A stretch of DNA of 36,844 nt. Source: Legionella sp. Its GTDB lineage: Bacteria > Pseudomonadota > Gammaproteobacteria > Legionellales > Legionellaceae. A model generated the notes under the pieces. The model worked only from the letters and a program-made list of their open reading frames with translations. It searched no databases and had not been told where the DNA came from. Positions within the stretch are counted from its first letter, which is position 1. Each line of letters opens with the position of its first letter. Of this stretch, positions 17,209 through 24,398 are shown piece by piece. A program made the translations under genes and the position numbers. Location: positions 1 to 36,844 of the forward strand of contig JAACPN010000015.1 in the NCBI GenBank assembly GCA_009995425.1, written 5' to 3'.

Positions 17209-18506
17209 AGCAACGGCGCGTTGCCATTACGGGGATTGGTGTGGTGTCGCCCTTGGGGCATGATGCGCGTAGCACATGGCAAGGGCTTATGGCGCGAAAA
17301 TCAGGCATGCAGAAGATTCAGCAATTTGATGCATCTGGTTTTCCTGTGCGTTTTGCGGCAGAGGTAAAAAATTATACGCCGCGCGCCGTGCGTTCAGGTA
17401 AACATCACCGTTTTACCATGCCGTTTACGCAATTTGCGCTGGACGCAGCAACTGAGGCTCTTCACGACGCCGGCATTCATCCTAAAACCGTAGCTGATAA
17501 CGCTCGTTTTGGGCTTGTGGCTGGTAGTGGTATGATGACCGGTGACTTTGATCACCTCACCCGATTTCAGCAAGCCGCTGCATTTGAAGGCGCGGTTGAT
17601 TGGAATATATTACAGCAACAAGGTGACGCATTTTATCGTTTGAACGATTTTGGACGCACGGCTTCAAACAGTGGTCTTTCTTTGCTTATTCAAGAATTTG
17701 GTATCACAGGTTATGCGAATTCTGTCCATACTGCATGTGCTTCAGGAGGCCAGGCGCTTGGACTGGCTATGCACGTGATTCGTCGAGGTGAGGCGGATTA
17801 TATGTTGGCTGGTGGCTTTGACTCGATGATTAATCCCTTAGGCGTTTCAAGTTTTTGCTTATTGGGTGCTTTATCTTCTTATAACGAGACGCCAGAGACC
17901 GCGAGTCGCCCTTTTGATGGTTCACGGAATGGGTTTGTTTTAGGTGAAGGCTCGGCATTTTTAGTGCTTGAATTGTGGGAGAAAGCGAAAGCACGCGGTG
18001 CAAAAATTTATGCTGAACTTGCTGGTGAAGGTAATACCTTGAGTTCTTATCGTATTACAGACTCACATCCTGGTGGTGATGGTGCAAATCAAGCGATTCA
18101 GGGCGCGCTTGCTGATGCCGGGGTGCAACCTTCGGATGTTGATTATATTAATGCTCACGGTACGTCGACAAAAATGAATGATTTAAGTGAAACCAATGCG
18201 ATTAAAGCCGTGTTTGGTGAACGTGCGTACAAGCTTCCGGTAAGTTCAACCAAGAGCCAAACAGGGCATTTGATTGCTGCGGCGGGTGCCATCGAAGCCG
18301 CCATCTCCGTGCTGGCCATTCAACATGCCACGGTGCCCATGACAAAGAATCAAACCACACCCGATCCGGCATGTGATTTGGATTATGTTGCTGAGGGCCC
18401 ACGCGAAAAATCTCTCGGTGTGGTGCTGTCGAATTCGTTTGGGTTTGGGGGAACCAACAGTTGTCTTTTGTTTAAGCATCCTGAGTTTGAAAGGGGGCGA
18501 GTATGA
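17205..18506 (+). CDS. Beta-ketoacyl-ACP synthase, complete active site
   Basis: A FabF-like condensing enzyme of 433 residues that extends an acyl-ACP with malonyl-ACP. The N-terminus RRVAITGIGVVSPLG is typical. The catalytic triad is intact: Cys178 in HTACASGG, His318 in NAHGTST and His355 in TGHLIAAAG; SFGFGGTN closes the fold. It overlaps the dehydratase stop and the following ketosynthase start by four bases each (ATGA junctions), so the products are probably made together. It pairs with the next gene, which lacks the Cys, in the manner of ketosynthase/chain-length-factor pairs. Confidence 0.92.
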   Translation: MKQRRVAITGIGVVSPLGHDARSTWQGLMARKSGMQKIQQFDASGFPVRFAAEVKNYTPRAVRSGKHHRFTMPFTQFALDAATEALHDAGIHPKTVADNARFGLVAGSGMMTGDFDHLTRFQQAAAFEGAVDWNILQQQGDAFYRLNDFGRTASNSGLSLLIQEFGITGYANSVHTACASGGQALGLAMHVIRRGEADYMLAGGFDSMINPLGVSSFCLLGALSSYNETPETASRPFDGSRNGFVLGEGSAFLVLELWEKAKARGAKIYAELAGEGNTLSSYRITDSHPGGDGANQAIQGALADAGVQPSDVDYINAHGTSTKMNDLSETNAIKAVFGERAYKLPVSSTKSQTGHLIAAAGAIEAAISVLAIQHATVPMTKNQTTPDPACDLDYVAEGPREKSLGVVLSNSFGFGGTNSCLLFKHPEFERGRV

Positions 18507-19789
18507 GTGATTTAACACGCGTGATGATCACCGGTATGGGTGCCGTGAGTGCCTCGGGCATGAATATCGAGGCCATGTGGGACGCCTTGCTTCTAGGGAA
18601 TACAGGCATTGACGAAATTAAGACGGCTGATATATCGACGTGGTCGCATCGTTTAGGGGGTGAGATTAAAGATTATCAACCCGCGAAGATGTTACCTGAG
18701 CGCAAATTATTAAAAGCGATTTCACGTCAAGATGTTTTGGGTATTTCGGCGGCTATGCAAGCCATCGAAGATAGCCAAATACTGCCGTATCGTGATGGTT
18801 TAGCTGATCGTACCGTCTTCAACGAAAAAACAGGGGTGTTTGTAGGCTCCCCAGGTAATAAATATGATCAGCAATATGATTTTTTACCGCTGATGGCAAA
18901 AACTCAAAATCATATGCAAGCGTTTGGTGCAGAGTTGATGAACGAAGTTCACCCGATGTGGCTTTTGCGTATTTTGCCCAATAATGTTTTAGCCTATACC
19001 GGCATTACGTATGGGTTTAAAGGTGCAAACCATAATGTTGTGAATCATGCGACCGGTGGTATGCAGGCGTTGCTTGAGGCCTATCATGCCATTCAATCAG
19101 GTCAAGCTGATCGTGTTGTTGTGGTGGCATACGATGTTGGTACGGATTTACAAGCCTCGTTTTATTATGAGCGTTTGGGGTTATTAAGTGCACAGCATTT
19201 GAAGCCGTTTGATATGACCCATGACGGGACAATTTTAGCAGAAGGTGCGGCAGCACTTGTGCTTGAGTCTGAAGCCAGTGCTAAGACACGCGGTGCGACG
19301 ACCTATGCCGAAATAACAGGCGGGTTTGCACGAACGGAAGGCTCGGGTTTATTCTCGATTGAGGCTTCTGGCGACGCGCTCACCGAGTTGTTGCGTCAAA
19401 CGCTCGATGCTCAAAAAATTACGCCTGATGACTTAGCGTTTATCGTGGCGCATGGTAACGGCAATCCCAAATCAGATATCAGTGAAGCGCATGCCATCAA
19501 TCGCGTTCAGGCTGATGTACGTGTACCTGTAACAGGGTTTAAGTGGGCTATGGGGCATACGTTATGTGCCTCAGGTCTAATGGACGCTGCGTTAGCCGCA
19601 AAGGCTTTGAAAACACGTGTGCTACCCGGCATTGAAAATTTAGATGCGCCGGCAAAGGCTTGCGAGCATCTAAATTTACAAACCAAACCGCAAGCACTTG
19701 ATGGTGATGCAAAACATGCCTTATTAATTAACCGCGGTTTTGGTAGTATGAATGTAACCGTGACGATGAAAGCTTGTGACCACGCTTAA
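18503..19789 (+). CDS. Ketosynthase-like protein lacking the active-site Cys
   Basis: A 428-residue thiolase-fold protein of the ketosynthase family. The N-terminus TRVMITGMGAVSASG and the C-terminal RGFGSMN show the family. At the active-site position HTACASGG is replaced by VVNHATGG, which puts His182 where Cys should be. The two histidines are kept (His317 in VAHGNGN and His352 in WAMGHTLCASG). Without the Cys it cannot form the usual acyl thioester, so it is likely a chain-length-factor-like partner for the preceding enzyme or a decarboxylating subunit that primes synthesis. It overlaps the ketosynthase gene before it (ATGA) and the acyltransferase gene after it (14 bases). Confidence 0.87.
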   Translation: MSDLTRVMITGMGAVSASGMNIEAMWDALLLGNTGIDEIKTADISTWSHRLGGEIKDYQPAKMLPERKLLKAISRQDVLGISAAMQAIEDSQILPYRDGLADRTVFNEKTGVFVGSPGNKYDQQYDFLPLMAKTQNHMQAFGAELMNEVHPMWLLRILPNNVLAYTGITYGFKGANHNVVNHATGGMQALLEAYHAIQSGQADRVVVVAYDVGTDLQASFYYERLGLLSAQHLKPFDMTHDGTILAEGAAALVLESEASAKTRGATTYAEITGGFARTEGSGLFSIEASGDALTELLRQTLDAQKITPDDLAFIVAHGNGNPKSDISEAHAINRVQADVRVPVTGFKWAMGHTLCASGLMDAALAAKALKTRVLPGIENLDAPAKACEHLNLQTKPQALDGDAKHALLINRGFGSMNVTVTMKACDHA

Positions 19790-20618
19790 TCAACAAATTA
19801 ACGCCCTCCCTGTATCAAAAACAGGGCGTTTTATCTATCGATTTTTGCCGTATCGCAAGCAGGTTATTTTAAGCAATATAGAGCATGTGTTTGGAGAGCA
19901 GCTAAGTCAGGCTCAAAAAATACATTTGGTTAAAGCGTTTTATTCGCATTTAGCACGCTCTATTCAAGAAACGATTCACTTGCGGTTTATGAGCGAGCGT
20001 GAATTATGTTCTCGTGTCGAGGTGCGGGGGCATGAGCGCTTGCTCGAGGTCGCTGCAGAAAACAAAGGCGTGCTTGTGCTAACAGGGCATTTTGGAAGCT
20101 GGGAGTTCGCTCCGATTGGAGGTATTGCAAATTTTAAGCAATTCCAAGGCCAGTTTCATTTTATTCGCCGTTTGATTGGGAATAAAACGCTTGAGAAAAT
20201 CTTATTTCGCCGTTATTACCAAGCAGGCCTTAACGTGATTACGAAAGCCAATGCACTGCAGCATGTCACCGAAGCGTTAGAAAAAAATCACGCCGTGGTG
20301 TTTGTGTTAGATCAGCATGCCTCGCTTGCCAATCGAGACGGGATTGCCGCCGAGTTTTTTGGAAAAAAAGCCGGAACCTATCGAAGTTTAGCGACATTCT
20401 CACGCAACACCGGTGTGCCGGTTGTGCCCGCTGCAAGTTACCGTTTGCCGAACGGCCGCCATGTTCTTGAATTTCATGAAGCGATTGCTTGGGAAGATAA
20501 GCCGGGTAATCAAGCGGCACTCTATCATAATACCTGCGCGTATAATCGCGCACTCGAAAAAATCATTCTTGCCCATCCTGAGCAATGGTGGTGGCTGCAT
20601 CGTCGTTGGAAATTATAG
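19776..20618 (+). CDS. LpxL/HtrB-family lipid A acyltransferase
   Basis: A 280-residue member of the lysophospholipid acyltransferase superfamily, bacterial lipid A biosynthesis branch. The HX4[D/E] catalytic motif is HFGSWE (His105 and Glu110), preceded by GVLVLTG. The later block VVFVLDQHAS fits the second conserved patch with the substrate-binding DQ, and the C-terminal HPEQWWWLHRRW is the typical ending of LpxL-type proteins. It starts at GTG 19776 within the preceding gene. The N-terminal membrane helix of LpxL is not obvious. The predicted job is to move the acyl chain made by the upstream genes from the long ACP to lipid A or another envelope lipid. Confidence 0.88.
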   Translation: MTTLNQQINALPVSKTGRFIYRFLPYRKQVILSNIEHVFGEQLSQAQKIHLVKAFYSHLARSIQETIHLRFMSERELCSRVEVRGHERLLEVAAENKGVLVLTGHFGSWEFAPIGGIANFKQFQGQFHFIRRLIGNKTLEKILFRRYYQAGLNVITKANALQHVTEALEKNHAVVFVLDQHASLANRDGIAAEFFGKKAGTYRSLATFSRNTGVPVVPAASYRLPNGRHVLEFHEAIAWEDKPGNQAALYHNTCAYNRALEKIILAHPEQWWWLHRRWKL

Positions 20619-20637
20619 GCCTCTCTTCGTGGTTTAG

Positions 20638-20663
20638 GTGTTTTCGAAACACACGATTGTTTT
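20638..20663 (+). terminator. Possible weak terminator after the acyltransferase
   Basis: A short hairpin with arms GTGTTT (20638-20643) and AAACAC (20647-20652) is followed a few bases later by a run of five T (20659-20663). The stem is only six base pairs, so the call is weak. Confidence 0.35.
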
Positions 20664-20685
20664 TATTTGATCATCATGTTATATT
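20657..20685 (+). promoter_or_regulatory. Probable promoter of the small RVxF-protein gene
   Basis: TTGTTT at 20657-20662 and TATATT at 20680-20685 have 17-base spacing. The -10 is extended (TGTTATATT, 20677-20685) and matches five of six consensus bases. The implied transcript start is about 33 bases before the ATG at 20725. This indicates that the small gene is transcribed separately from the lipid operon. Confidence 0.55.
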
Positions 20686-20724
20686 TTTGTCTTTATTAAA
20701 ACAGTTAAAGGTAATCGGTGTAAA

Positions 20725-21051
20725 ATGAAAACAAATCAAGAGCGTATAGCATCTCCTGTTCCAGGCGAGCGCCGCAGCTCGTTTGCTGCAATCAATCAAA
20801 CTTTATCTGGAGCAGTCAAATCCGCTCCAAAAAAAGTGAACTTCGCCGAGACTTGCAGGGTTGTTCTTATTCCCAAAAGACATGAATATACAGCAGCAGG
20901 CATCAGGTTATGGTCGACTTCACAAGAGTTCGAGCAAATGAAGTATGAAGGGAGAAGAGAGAGGCTACTAGAAAAGTTTGTGCTGCAGCATGTAAAAAGC
21001 TTGGTGATTGAGACAGATGCAGAGGCTTCGCAGGGTACCTCTTTAACTTAG
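20725..21051 (+). CDS. Small protein of unknown function with an RVxF-like motif
   Basis: A 108-residue soluble protein not assigned to a bacterial family. Around residue 37 it has KKVNF, which fits the eukaryotic protein-phosphatase-1 docking pattern [RK]-x(0,1)-[VI]-x-F. It is followed by a hydrophobic strand RVVLIP, then RHEYTAAGIRLWSTSQEFEQM and a basic helical end. In my memory this layout (VxF, strand, IP, E-Y, LW, then an aromatic/acidic patch) resembles short modules found in many eukaryotic, especially protist, proteins; no search was done. There is no signal peptide. The gene has a probable promoter of its own and stands between the lipid operon and the convergent dapF. Confidence 0.65.
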   Translation: MKTNQERIASPVPGERRSSFAAINQTLSGAVKSAPKKVNFAETCRVVLIPKRHEYTAAGIRLWSTSQEFEQMKYEGRRERLLEKFVLQHVKSLVIETDAEASQGTSLT

Positions 21052-21081
21052 CAACGTTTATTCTGCGTGCGCGCTTGTGTT

Positions 21082-21912
21082 TCAAACTAATTTTCCTTCG
21101 TAAACAAATTCAGCTGGGCCTGTCAGCTTGAGCGTGTCCGTTATGTTAGCCCATTCGATCCATAAATCACCACCGGGCACGCTTACTCGAATCTTGGTAT
21201 CTAAGTCATAAAAACGTCGAGCGACAGCGGCGGCGGCCGCAGCACCACTGCCGCATGCCTGTGTCTCACCTGCGCCACGTTCATGTACGCGTAGTAAGAT
21301 ATGATCAGGCGTATCTAATTCTAAAAATCCTACATTGGTATGTTCTGGAAAATGTGGATGCGTTTCAATCTGAGGACCTAAACTATCCACGGGCGCTTGT
21401 TTTATATCATCGACCATGATGATCGCATGAGGGTTTCCGAGCGCGACGGCATGAACACATACAGGTGCATGATGAGCGAGTGTAAGCGCATAGCTTTTTT
21501 CCTCCTTTGGCTCAAGCAGTGGAATATATTCTGGTGCCCAAACAGGACATCCCATATCAACGGTTACGGTCTTATCTGGGTTGATATGTAACGTGAGCTC
21601 GGTTGTTGTTGTGGCGACGCGAAGTGTTGTTTTAGGTGAAAGTCCGTAATGCTGAATAAATCGTGCAAGGCAGCGCGCACCGTTTCCGCATTGCCCGACG
21701 GGGGTACCGTCGGCATTAAAAATACGGTAAAAAAAATCAATATTAGGCTGCGTGCTGGGCTCGACAACCAGGCATTGGTCAAAACCAACGCCGGTATCAC
21801 GACGACTTAAAATTTTAATTTTATCAGGTGTTAATGGAACCGCATGACGCGTGGCGTCAATCACCATAAAATCATTACCAAGCCCGTGCATTTTTGTAAA
21901 TTTTAGACTCAT
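21082..21912 (-). CDS. dapF: Diaminopimelate epimerase
   Basis: Converts LL-diaminopimelate to the meso form for lysine and peptidoglycan synthesis. The protein has 276 residues (274 in E. coli). The start is MSLKFTKMHGLGNDF at 21912, with AGGAA eight bases upstream; an in-frame extension to 21975 is rejected. The two catalytic cysteines are Cys75 in GQCGNGARC and Cys220 in TQACGSGAAAA, the family active-site bases. The start overlaps the end of lptM by 38 bases. E. coli has the same lptM-dapF neighbourhood. On the other side it converges on the RVxF-protein gene with a 30-base gap. Confidence 0.96.
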   Translation of the reverse strand: MSLKFTKMHGLGNDFMVIDATRHAVPLTPDKIKILSRRDTGVGFDQCLVVEPSTQPNIDFFYRIFNADGTPVGQCGNGARCLARFIQHYGLSPKTTLRVATTTTELTLHINPDKTVTVDMGCPVWAPEYIPLLEPKEEKSYALTLAHHAPVCVHAVALGNPHAIIMVDDIKQAPVDSLGPQIETHPHFPEHTNVGFLELDTPDHILLRVHERGAGETQACGSGAAAAAAVARRFYDLDTKIRVSVPGGDLWIEWANITDTLKLTGPAEFVYEGKLV

Positions 21913-22027
21913 GAGATTGTTCCTGCTTGTTGTTTTCGTCAGGTAAGTAAAGCGGTCCTTTTTGTCCGCAGGCACTTAAGCTGAGCGTAACTAAACTTAG
22001 TCCTAACCAAGCTATTCGTAATTTCAC
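21875..22027 (-). CDS. lptM: LPS translocon maturation lipoprotein LptM (YifL)
   Basis: A 50-residue lipoprotein starting at GTG 22027 (KLRIAWLGLSLVTLSLSAC). The lipobox LSAC puts the lipidated Cys at residue 20, directly followed by GQKGPLYLP, the signature of the LptM/YifL family (CGxKGPLYxP). LptM helps the LptD-LptE lipopolysaccharide translocon mature with its correct disulfides. The stop at 21875-21877 lies inside dapF, 38 bases past its ATG. The gene is shorter than usual reporting limits and is easily missed. The location just upstream of dapF is conserved in gammaproteobacteria. Confidence 0.85.
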   Translation of the reverse strand: MKLRIAWLGLSLVTLSLSACGQKGPLYLPDENNKQEQSHESKIYKNARAW

Positions 22028-22060
22028 GTGGTTTTCTTCATTAAATTTTAAATTAATCTG

Positions 22061-22066
22061 AGTATA
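22061..22066 (-). promoter_or_regulatory. Possible -10 element for lptM-dapF
   Basis: TATACT on the minus strand, 34 bases before the lptM GTG. The -35 (TTTAAG at 17-base spacing) is poor, so this is tentative. Confidence 0.3.
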
Positions 22067-22115
22067 GCGCGAAGTGCTGCGAGCTTAAACCGTGACTGTT
22101 AAATCGAACCGAGTG

Positions 22116-22144
22116 TTGCTATAGCGTGGCGCATTCGCGATAAT
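22116..22144 (+). promoter_or_regulatory. Probable promoter of the esterase-ratA-rnfH genes
   Basis: TTGCTA (22116-22121) and GATAAT (22139-22144) are separated by 17 bases, with four and five matches to the sigma-70 hexamers. The expected transcript start is about 23 bases before the GTG at 22174. Confidence 0.5.
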
Positions 22145-22173
22145 CTATTTTTTTATTTACCTGGAGAGTGCAT

Positions 22174-22839
22174 GTGAATGCTGTGGTAATAGAACCTAAG
22201 CAAACTGCCGAAGCTTGTGTCATTTGGATGCATGGTTTGGGCGCAAGTGCCGATGACATGGTGGGCTTGGCTAAGCAATTACCACTAAAAGTACCTATGC
22301 GACATGTGGCATTAAATGCGCCTGTTCGTCCTGTGACACTAAACCAGCATATGCCCATGCCGGCGTGGTATGACATTGTGGGTATGAAGCTTACCGATCG
22401 AGAAGACCGTGCGGGTATTTTAGCATCAGAGCGCATCATCCTGAACGCGATTGAACAACAGGTTGCTGATGGTTTTTCACACGAGCAGATTTTTTTAGCC
22501 GGCTTTTCGCAAGGTGGGGCCATGGCTTTATTCACCAGTTTGCATGCCATGCCAAAGCTTGGGGGCGTGATTACTTTATCTGCTTATTTGCCGCTGGCCT
22601 CAACATGCGAGGTGAAGCTTGATGTGAAAACACCGATATTTATCGGCTCAGGAAGATTTGACCCGATGGTGCTTCCTGCATGGACGGCAGAAAGCGTAGC
22701 CTGGTTGCAAAACAAAGGTTTTAATCACCTCACCGTGCATGATTATCCTATGGAGCATTCGGTGTGCATAGACGAGATGCGGGATATTGCGGTGTGGCTT
22801 GAGATGTATGCTGTATTAAACAAAGGAGAGGCATCATGA
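22174..22839 (+). CDS. Alpha/beta-hydrolase carboxylesterase (EstB / acyl-protein thioesterase-like)
   Basis: A 221-residue serine hydrolase of the phospholipase/carboxylesterase family (Abhydrolase_2). The nucleophile elbow is GFSQGG with Ser112, the acid Asp163 in SGRFDPMV and the base His195 in PMEHSVC. WMHGLGASADDM near the start provides the oxyanion region. Two in-frame GTGs exist; 22174 lies five bases after GGAGAG and is preferred to 22168, which is too close to it. There is no signal peptide. The stop overlaps the ratA ATG (ATGA), so it probably shares its message with ratA and rnfH. Natural substrate is unknown. Confidence 0.88.
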   Translation: MNAVVIEPKQTAEACVIWMHGLGASADDMVGLAKQLPLKVPMRHVALNAPVRPVTLNQHMPMPAWYDIVGMKLTDREDRAGILASERIILNAIEQQVADGFSHEQIFLAGFSQGGAMALFTSLHAMPKLGGVITLSAYLPLASTCEVKLDVKTPIFIGSGRFDPMVLPAWTAESVAWLQNKGFNHLTVHDYPMEHSVCIDEMRDIAVWLEMYAVLNKGEAS

Positions 22840-23270
22840 CGGTAGTCAAACGTGCACGCGAAGTGAACTTCTCGTGTGAACAAATGTATAATTTAGTGAA
22901 TGATATCGAGCGTTATCATGAATTTTTACCCTATTTTGAAAAGAGCGTGGTGCATCATCGGGATGAAGATGAAGTGCAAGCGACGCTTGTGATTTCAGCA
23001 GGAGGTATGAACAAATCGTTTACTACACGTAATCGCTTGCAAGCCGATAAAATGATTGAGTTGCGTTTGGTGGATGGACCGTTTAGTCATCTTGAAGGTT
23101 TTTGGCGGTTCGATCCGACCGACACGGGTTCTATGATTACGTTTGATCTAGAATTTGAGTTTTCGGGACGTATGTTATCGATGTTGTTAGGCCCTGTTTT
23201 TGAACAAGTGACCGATAAAATGGTGGATGCATTTTGTGAGCGTGCCGAGGCGTTGTATGTTACCAATTGA
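22836..23270 (+). CDS. ratA: RatA/Coq10-like START-domain protein
   Basis: A 144-residue polyketide-cyclase/START-fold protein. In E. coli RatA has been described both as a toxin acting on ribosome association and as a ubiquinone-binding protein of the Coq10 family. The N-terminal EVNFSCEQMYNLVNDIERYHEFLPYF and FTTRNRL blocks, together with GPFSHLEGFWRF and the C-terminal FCERAEALY, are family hallmarks. It starts in the stop of the esterase gene and overlaps rnfH by 14 bases. Given the likely role in respiration, the toxin label should be used with care. Confidence 0.9.
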   Translation: MTVVKRAREVNFSCEQMYNLVNDIERYHEFLPYFEKSVVHHRDEDEVQATLVISAGGMNKSFTTRNRLQADKMIELRLVDGPFSHLEGFWRFDPTDTGSMITFDLEFEFSGRMLSMLLGPVFEQVTDKMVDAFCERAEALYVTN

Positions 23271-23520
23271 GGTTGTGTATGCCCCTAAAGAAGCAGGCAT
23301 CTTGCATACAACGCATGCTTTTTGTGCTGGCATGACCGTGGCCGATGCTTTGACTGCCTCAGGAATTTTTGAGCACTATCCTGAAGCGCGAGATTTGCCT
23401 GTTGGCATTTTTTCTCAAAAAGTGGCGCGAGATACATTCGTTAAGCCTGGCGATCGGGTTGAGGTGTATCGGCCGCTTTTAAGTGATCCGAAAGAAAAGC
23501 GGCGAAAACGTGCGCGTTAA
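23257..23520 (+). CDS. rnfH: RnfH family protein (UPF0125)
   Basis: An 87-residue beta-grasp (ubiquitin-like) protein of the RnfH/RatB family. The start is MLPIEVVYAPKEAG at ATG 23257, which overlaps the end of ratA by 14 bases; an in-frame extension to 23227 is rejected. VGIFSQKVARDTFVKPGDRVEVYRPLLSDPKE is the conserved C-terminal block (read in two parts), followed by a basic RRKRAR tail. The ratA-rnfH pair is a standard arrangement in gammaproteobacteria. The exact function is not settled. Confidence 0.9.
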   Translation: MLPIEVVYAPKEAGILHTTHAFCAGMTVADALTASGIFEHYPEARDLPVGIFSQKVARDTFVKPGDRVEVYRPLLSDPKEKRRKRAR

Positions 23521-23537
23521 ACCAACCTGCATGAGCA

Positions 23538-23879
23538 TTAGGTTTGAATTCGAGTGACGTGATTGTTTGAAAAATAGATGCTCAAATGACGTATTTGGTC
23601 TGAGCGACTCCCTTTTCGCCAGGTGTAAGCATAATCCCAGCGGTTGTTATTAAACGTTGGACTAAGTAAGCTTGTGCCCATAAAAATAGCGACTTCTTCT
23701 TTGGTCATGCCGGGCTTGAGTTGTTTGATTTTTTTCTCGGGTAATAAATTACCTTGTTGTACAATACGGCGTGAAAAATCATACGAGGCACAGTGTGTGA
23801 GTGAAAACACCATGCATGCTATACAGATGAGCCGAGAGAGAAGTTGAGTCCATTTGTTCGTCATGAATAAATTCGCCAT
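23538..23879 (-). CDS. bamE: Outer-membrane assembly lipoprotein BamE
   Basis: Small lipoprotein subunit of the BAM complex, which inserts beta-barrel proteins into the outer membrane. It has 113 residues from ATG 23879, or 108 from ATG 23864; neither start has a clear Shine-Dalgarno sequence. The signal peptide ends in SLTHC with Cys30 as the lipidation site; His before Cys is unusual for a lipobox. The SmpA/OmlA core is clear: QGNLLPEKKIKQLKPGMTKEEV, then FMGTSLLSPTFNNNRWDYAY. It is divergent from fur, as in many gammaproteobacteria, and faces rnfH with 17 bases between the stops. Confidence 0.9.
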   Translation of the reverse strand: MANLFMTNKWTQLLSRLICIACMVFSLTHCASYDFSRRIVQQGNLLPEKKIKQLKPGMTKEEVAIFMGTSLLSPTFNNNRWDYAYTWRKGSRSDQIRHLSIYFSNNHVTRIQT

Positions 23880-23932
23880 AATACGGTAAGATTTTGGATT
23901 GTATTACATGCATGAAACCTTGTCCAAACAAT

Positions 23933-23958
23933 AGGCCTAAATGAGAGGCCTAAATGAG
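23933..23958 (+). repeat. 13-base tandem duplication over the fur start
   Basis: AGGCCTAAATGAG occurs twice in a row (23933-23945 and 23946-23958). Each copy carries an AGG and an ATG. The first copy's AGAGG part provides the ribosome-binding site for the second copy's ATG (23954), the fur start. Confidence 0.8.
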
Positions 23959-24394
23959 AGAAATGAATGTGGAAGAAAGTCAGCAGTTAAAAGATGTCGG
24001 GTTAAAAATTACCTTGCCTCGACTGAAAGTGCTTCAAATTTTAGAGCAATCTAAAACACGGCATTTGAGCGCAGAAGATATTTATCGTGCACTGATAGAT
24101 TTGGGCGAAGACGTGAGCTTGGCCACGGTGTATCGCGTGTTAACACAGTTTGAAGCAGCTGAGCTTGTGCATCGTCATCATTTTGAGGGTGGGCATTCGG
24201 TGTTTGAGCTCAGTGAAGGTGAGCATCATGATCATTTGATTTGTATTAAGTGCCGCAAAGTTTTTGAATTCGTCGATGAGTTAATTGAAGCACGCCAACA
24301 TGTGATTGCTGAACGCGCTCAATTTAAAATGACCGATCATGCCCTCACCATTTATGGGTGGTGCATTGATTGCCAAAAACACATGGAAACCTGA
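23954..24394 (+). CDS. fur: Ferric uptake regulator Fur
   Basis: Iron-responsive transcription repressor, 146 residues. The winged helix (LKITLPRLKVLQILEQ, HLSAEDIYRAL, VSLATVYRVLTQFE) lies at about 17-70. The metal-binding and dimerisation domain has HHDHLIC (His91-Cys97) and Cys100, and the second Cys pair Cys137 and Cys140. These match the zinc structural and regulatory sites of Fur. The start at ATG 23954 has GAGAGG upstream within a tandem duplication; an ATG at 23963 is the alternative. It is divergent from bamE. No clear Fur box was seen in the 74-base gap. Confidence 0.95.
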   Translation: MREMNVEESQQLKDVGLKITLPRLKVLQILEQSKTRHLSAEDIYRALIDLGEDVSLATVYRVLTQFEAAELVHRHHFEGGHSVFELSEGEHHDHLICIKCRKVFEFVDELIEARQHVIAERAQFKMTDHALTIYGWCIDCQKHMET

Positions 24395-24398
24395 CGCA

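Noticed and set aside
22836-23520. ratA-rnfH as a toxin-antitoxin system
   Set aside because: The pair has been named RatAB, but the two are a START-domain and a ubiquitin-like protein widely conserved in gammaproteobacteria; a Coq10-like housekeeping role is at least as likely.
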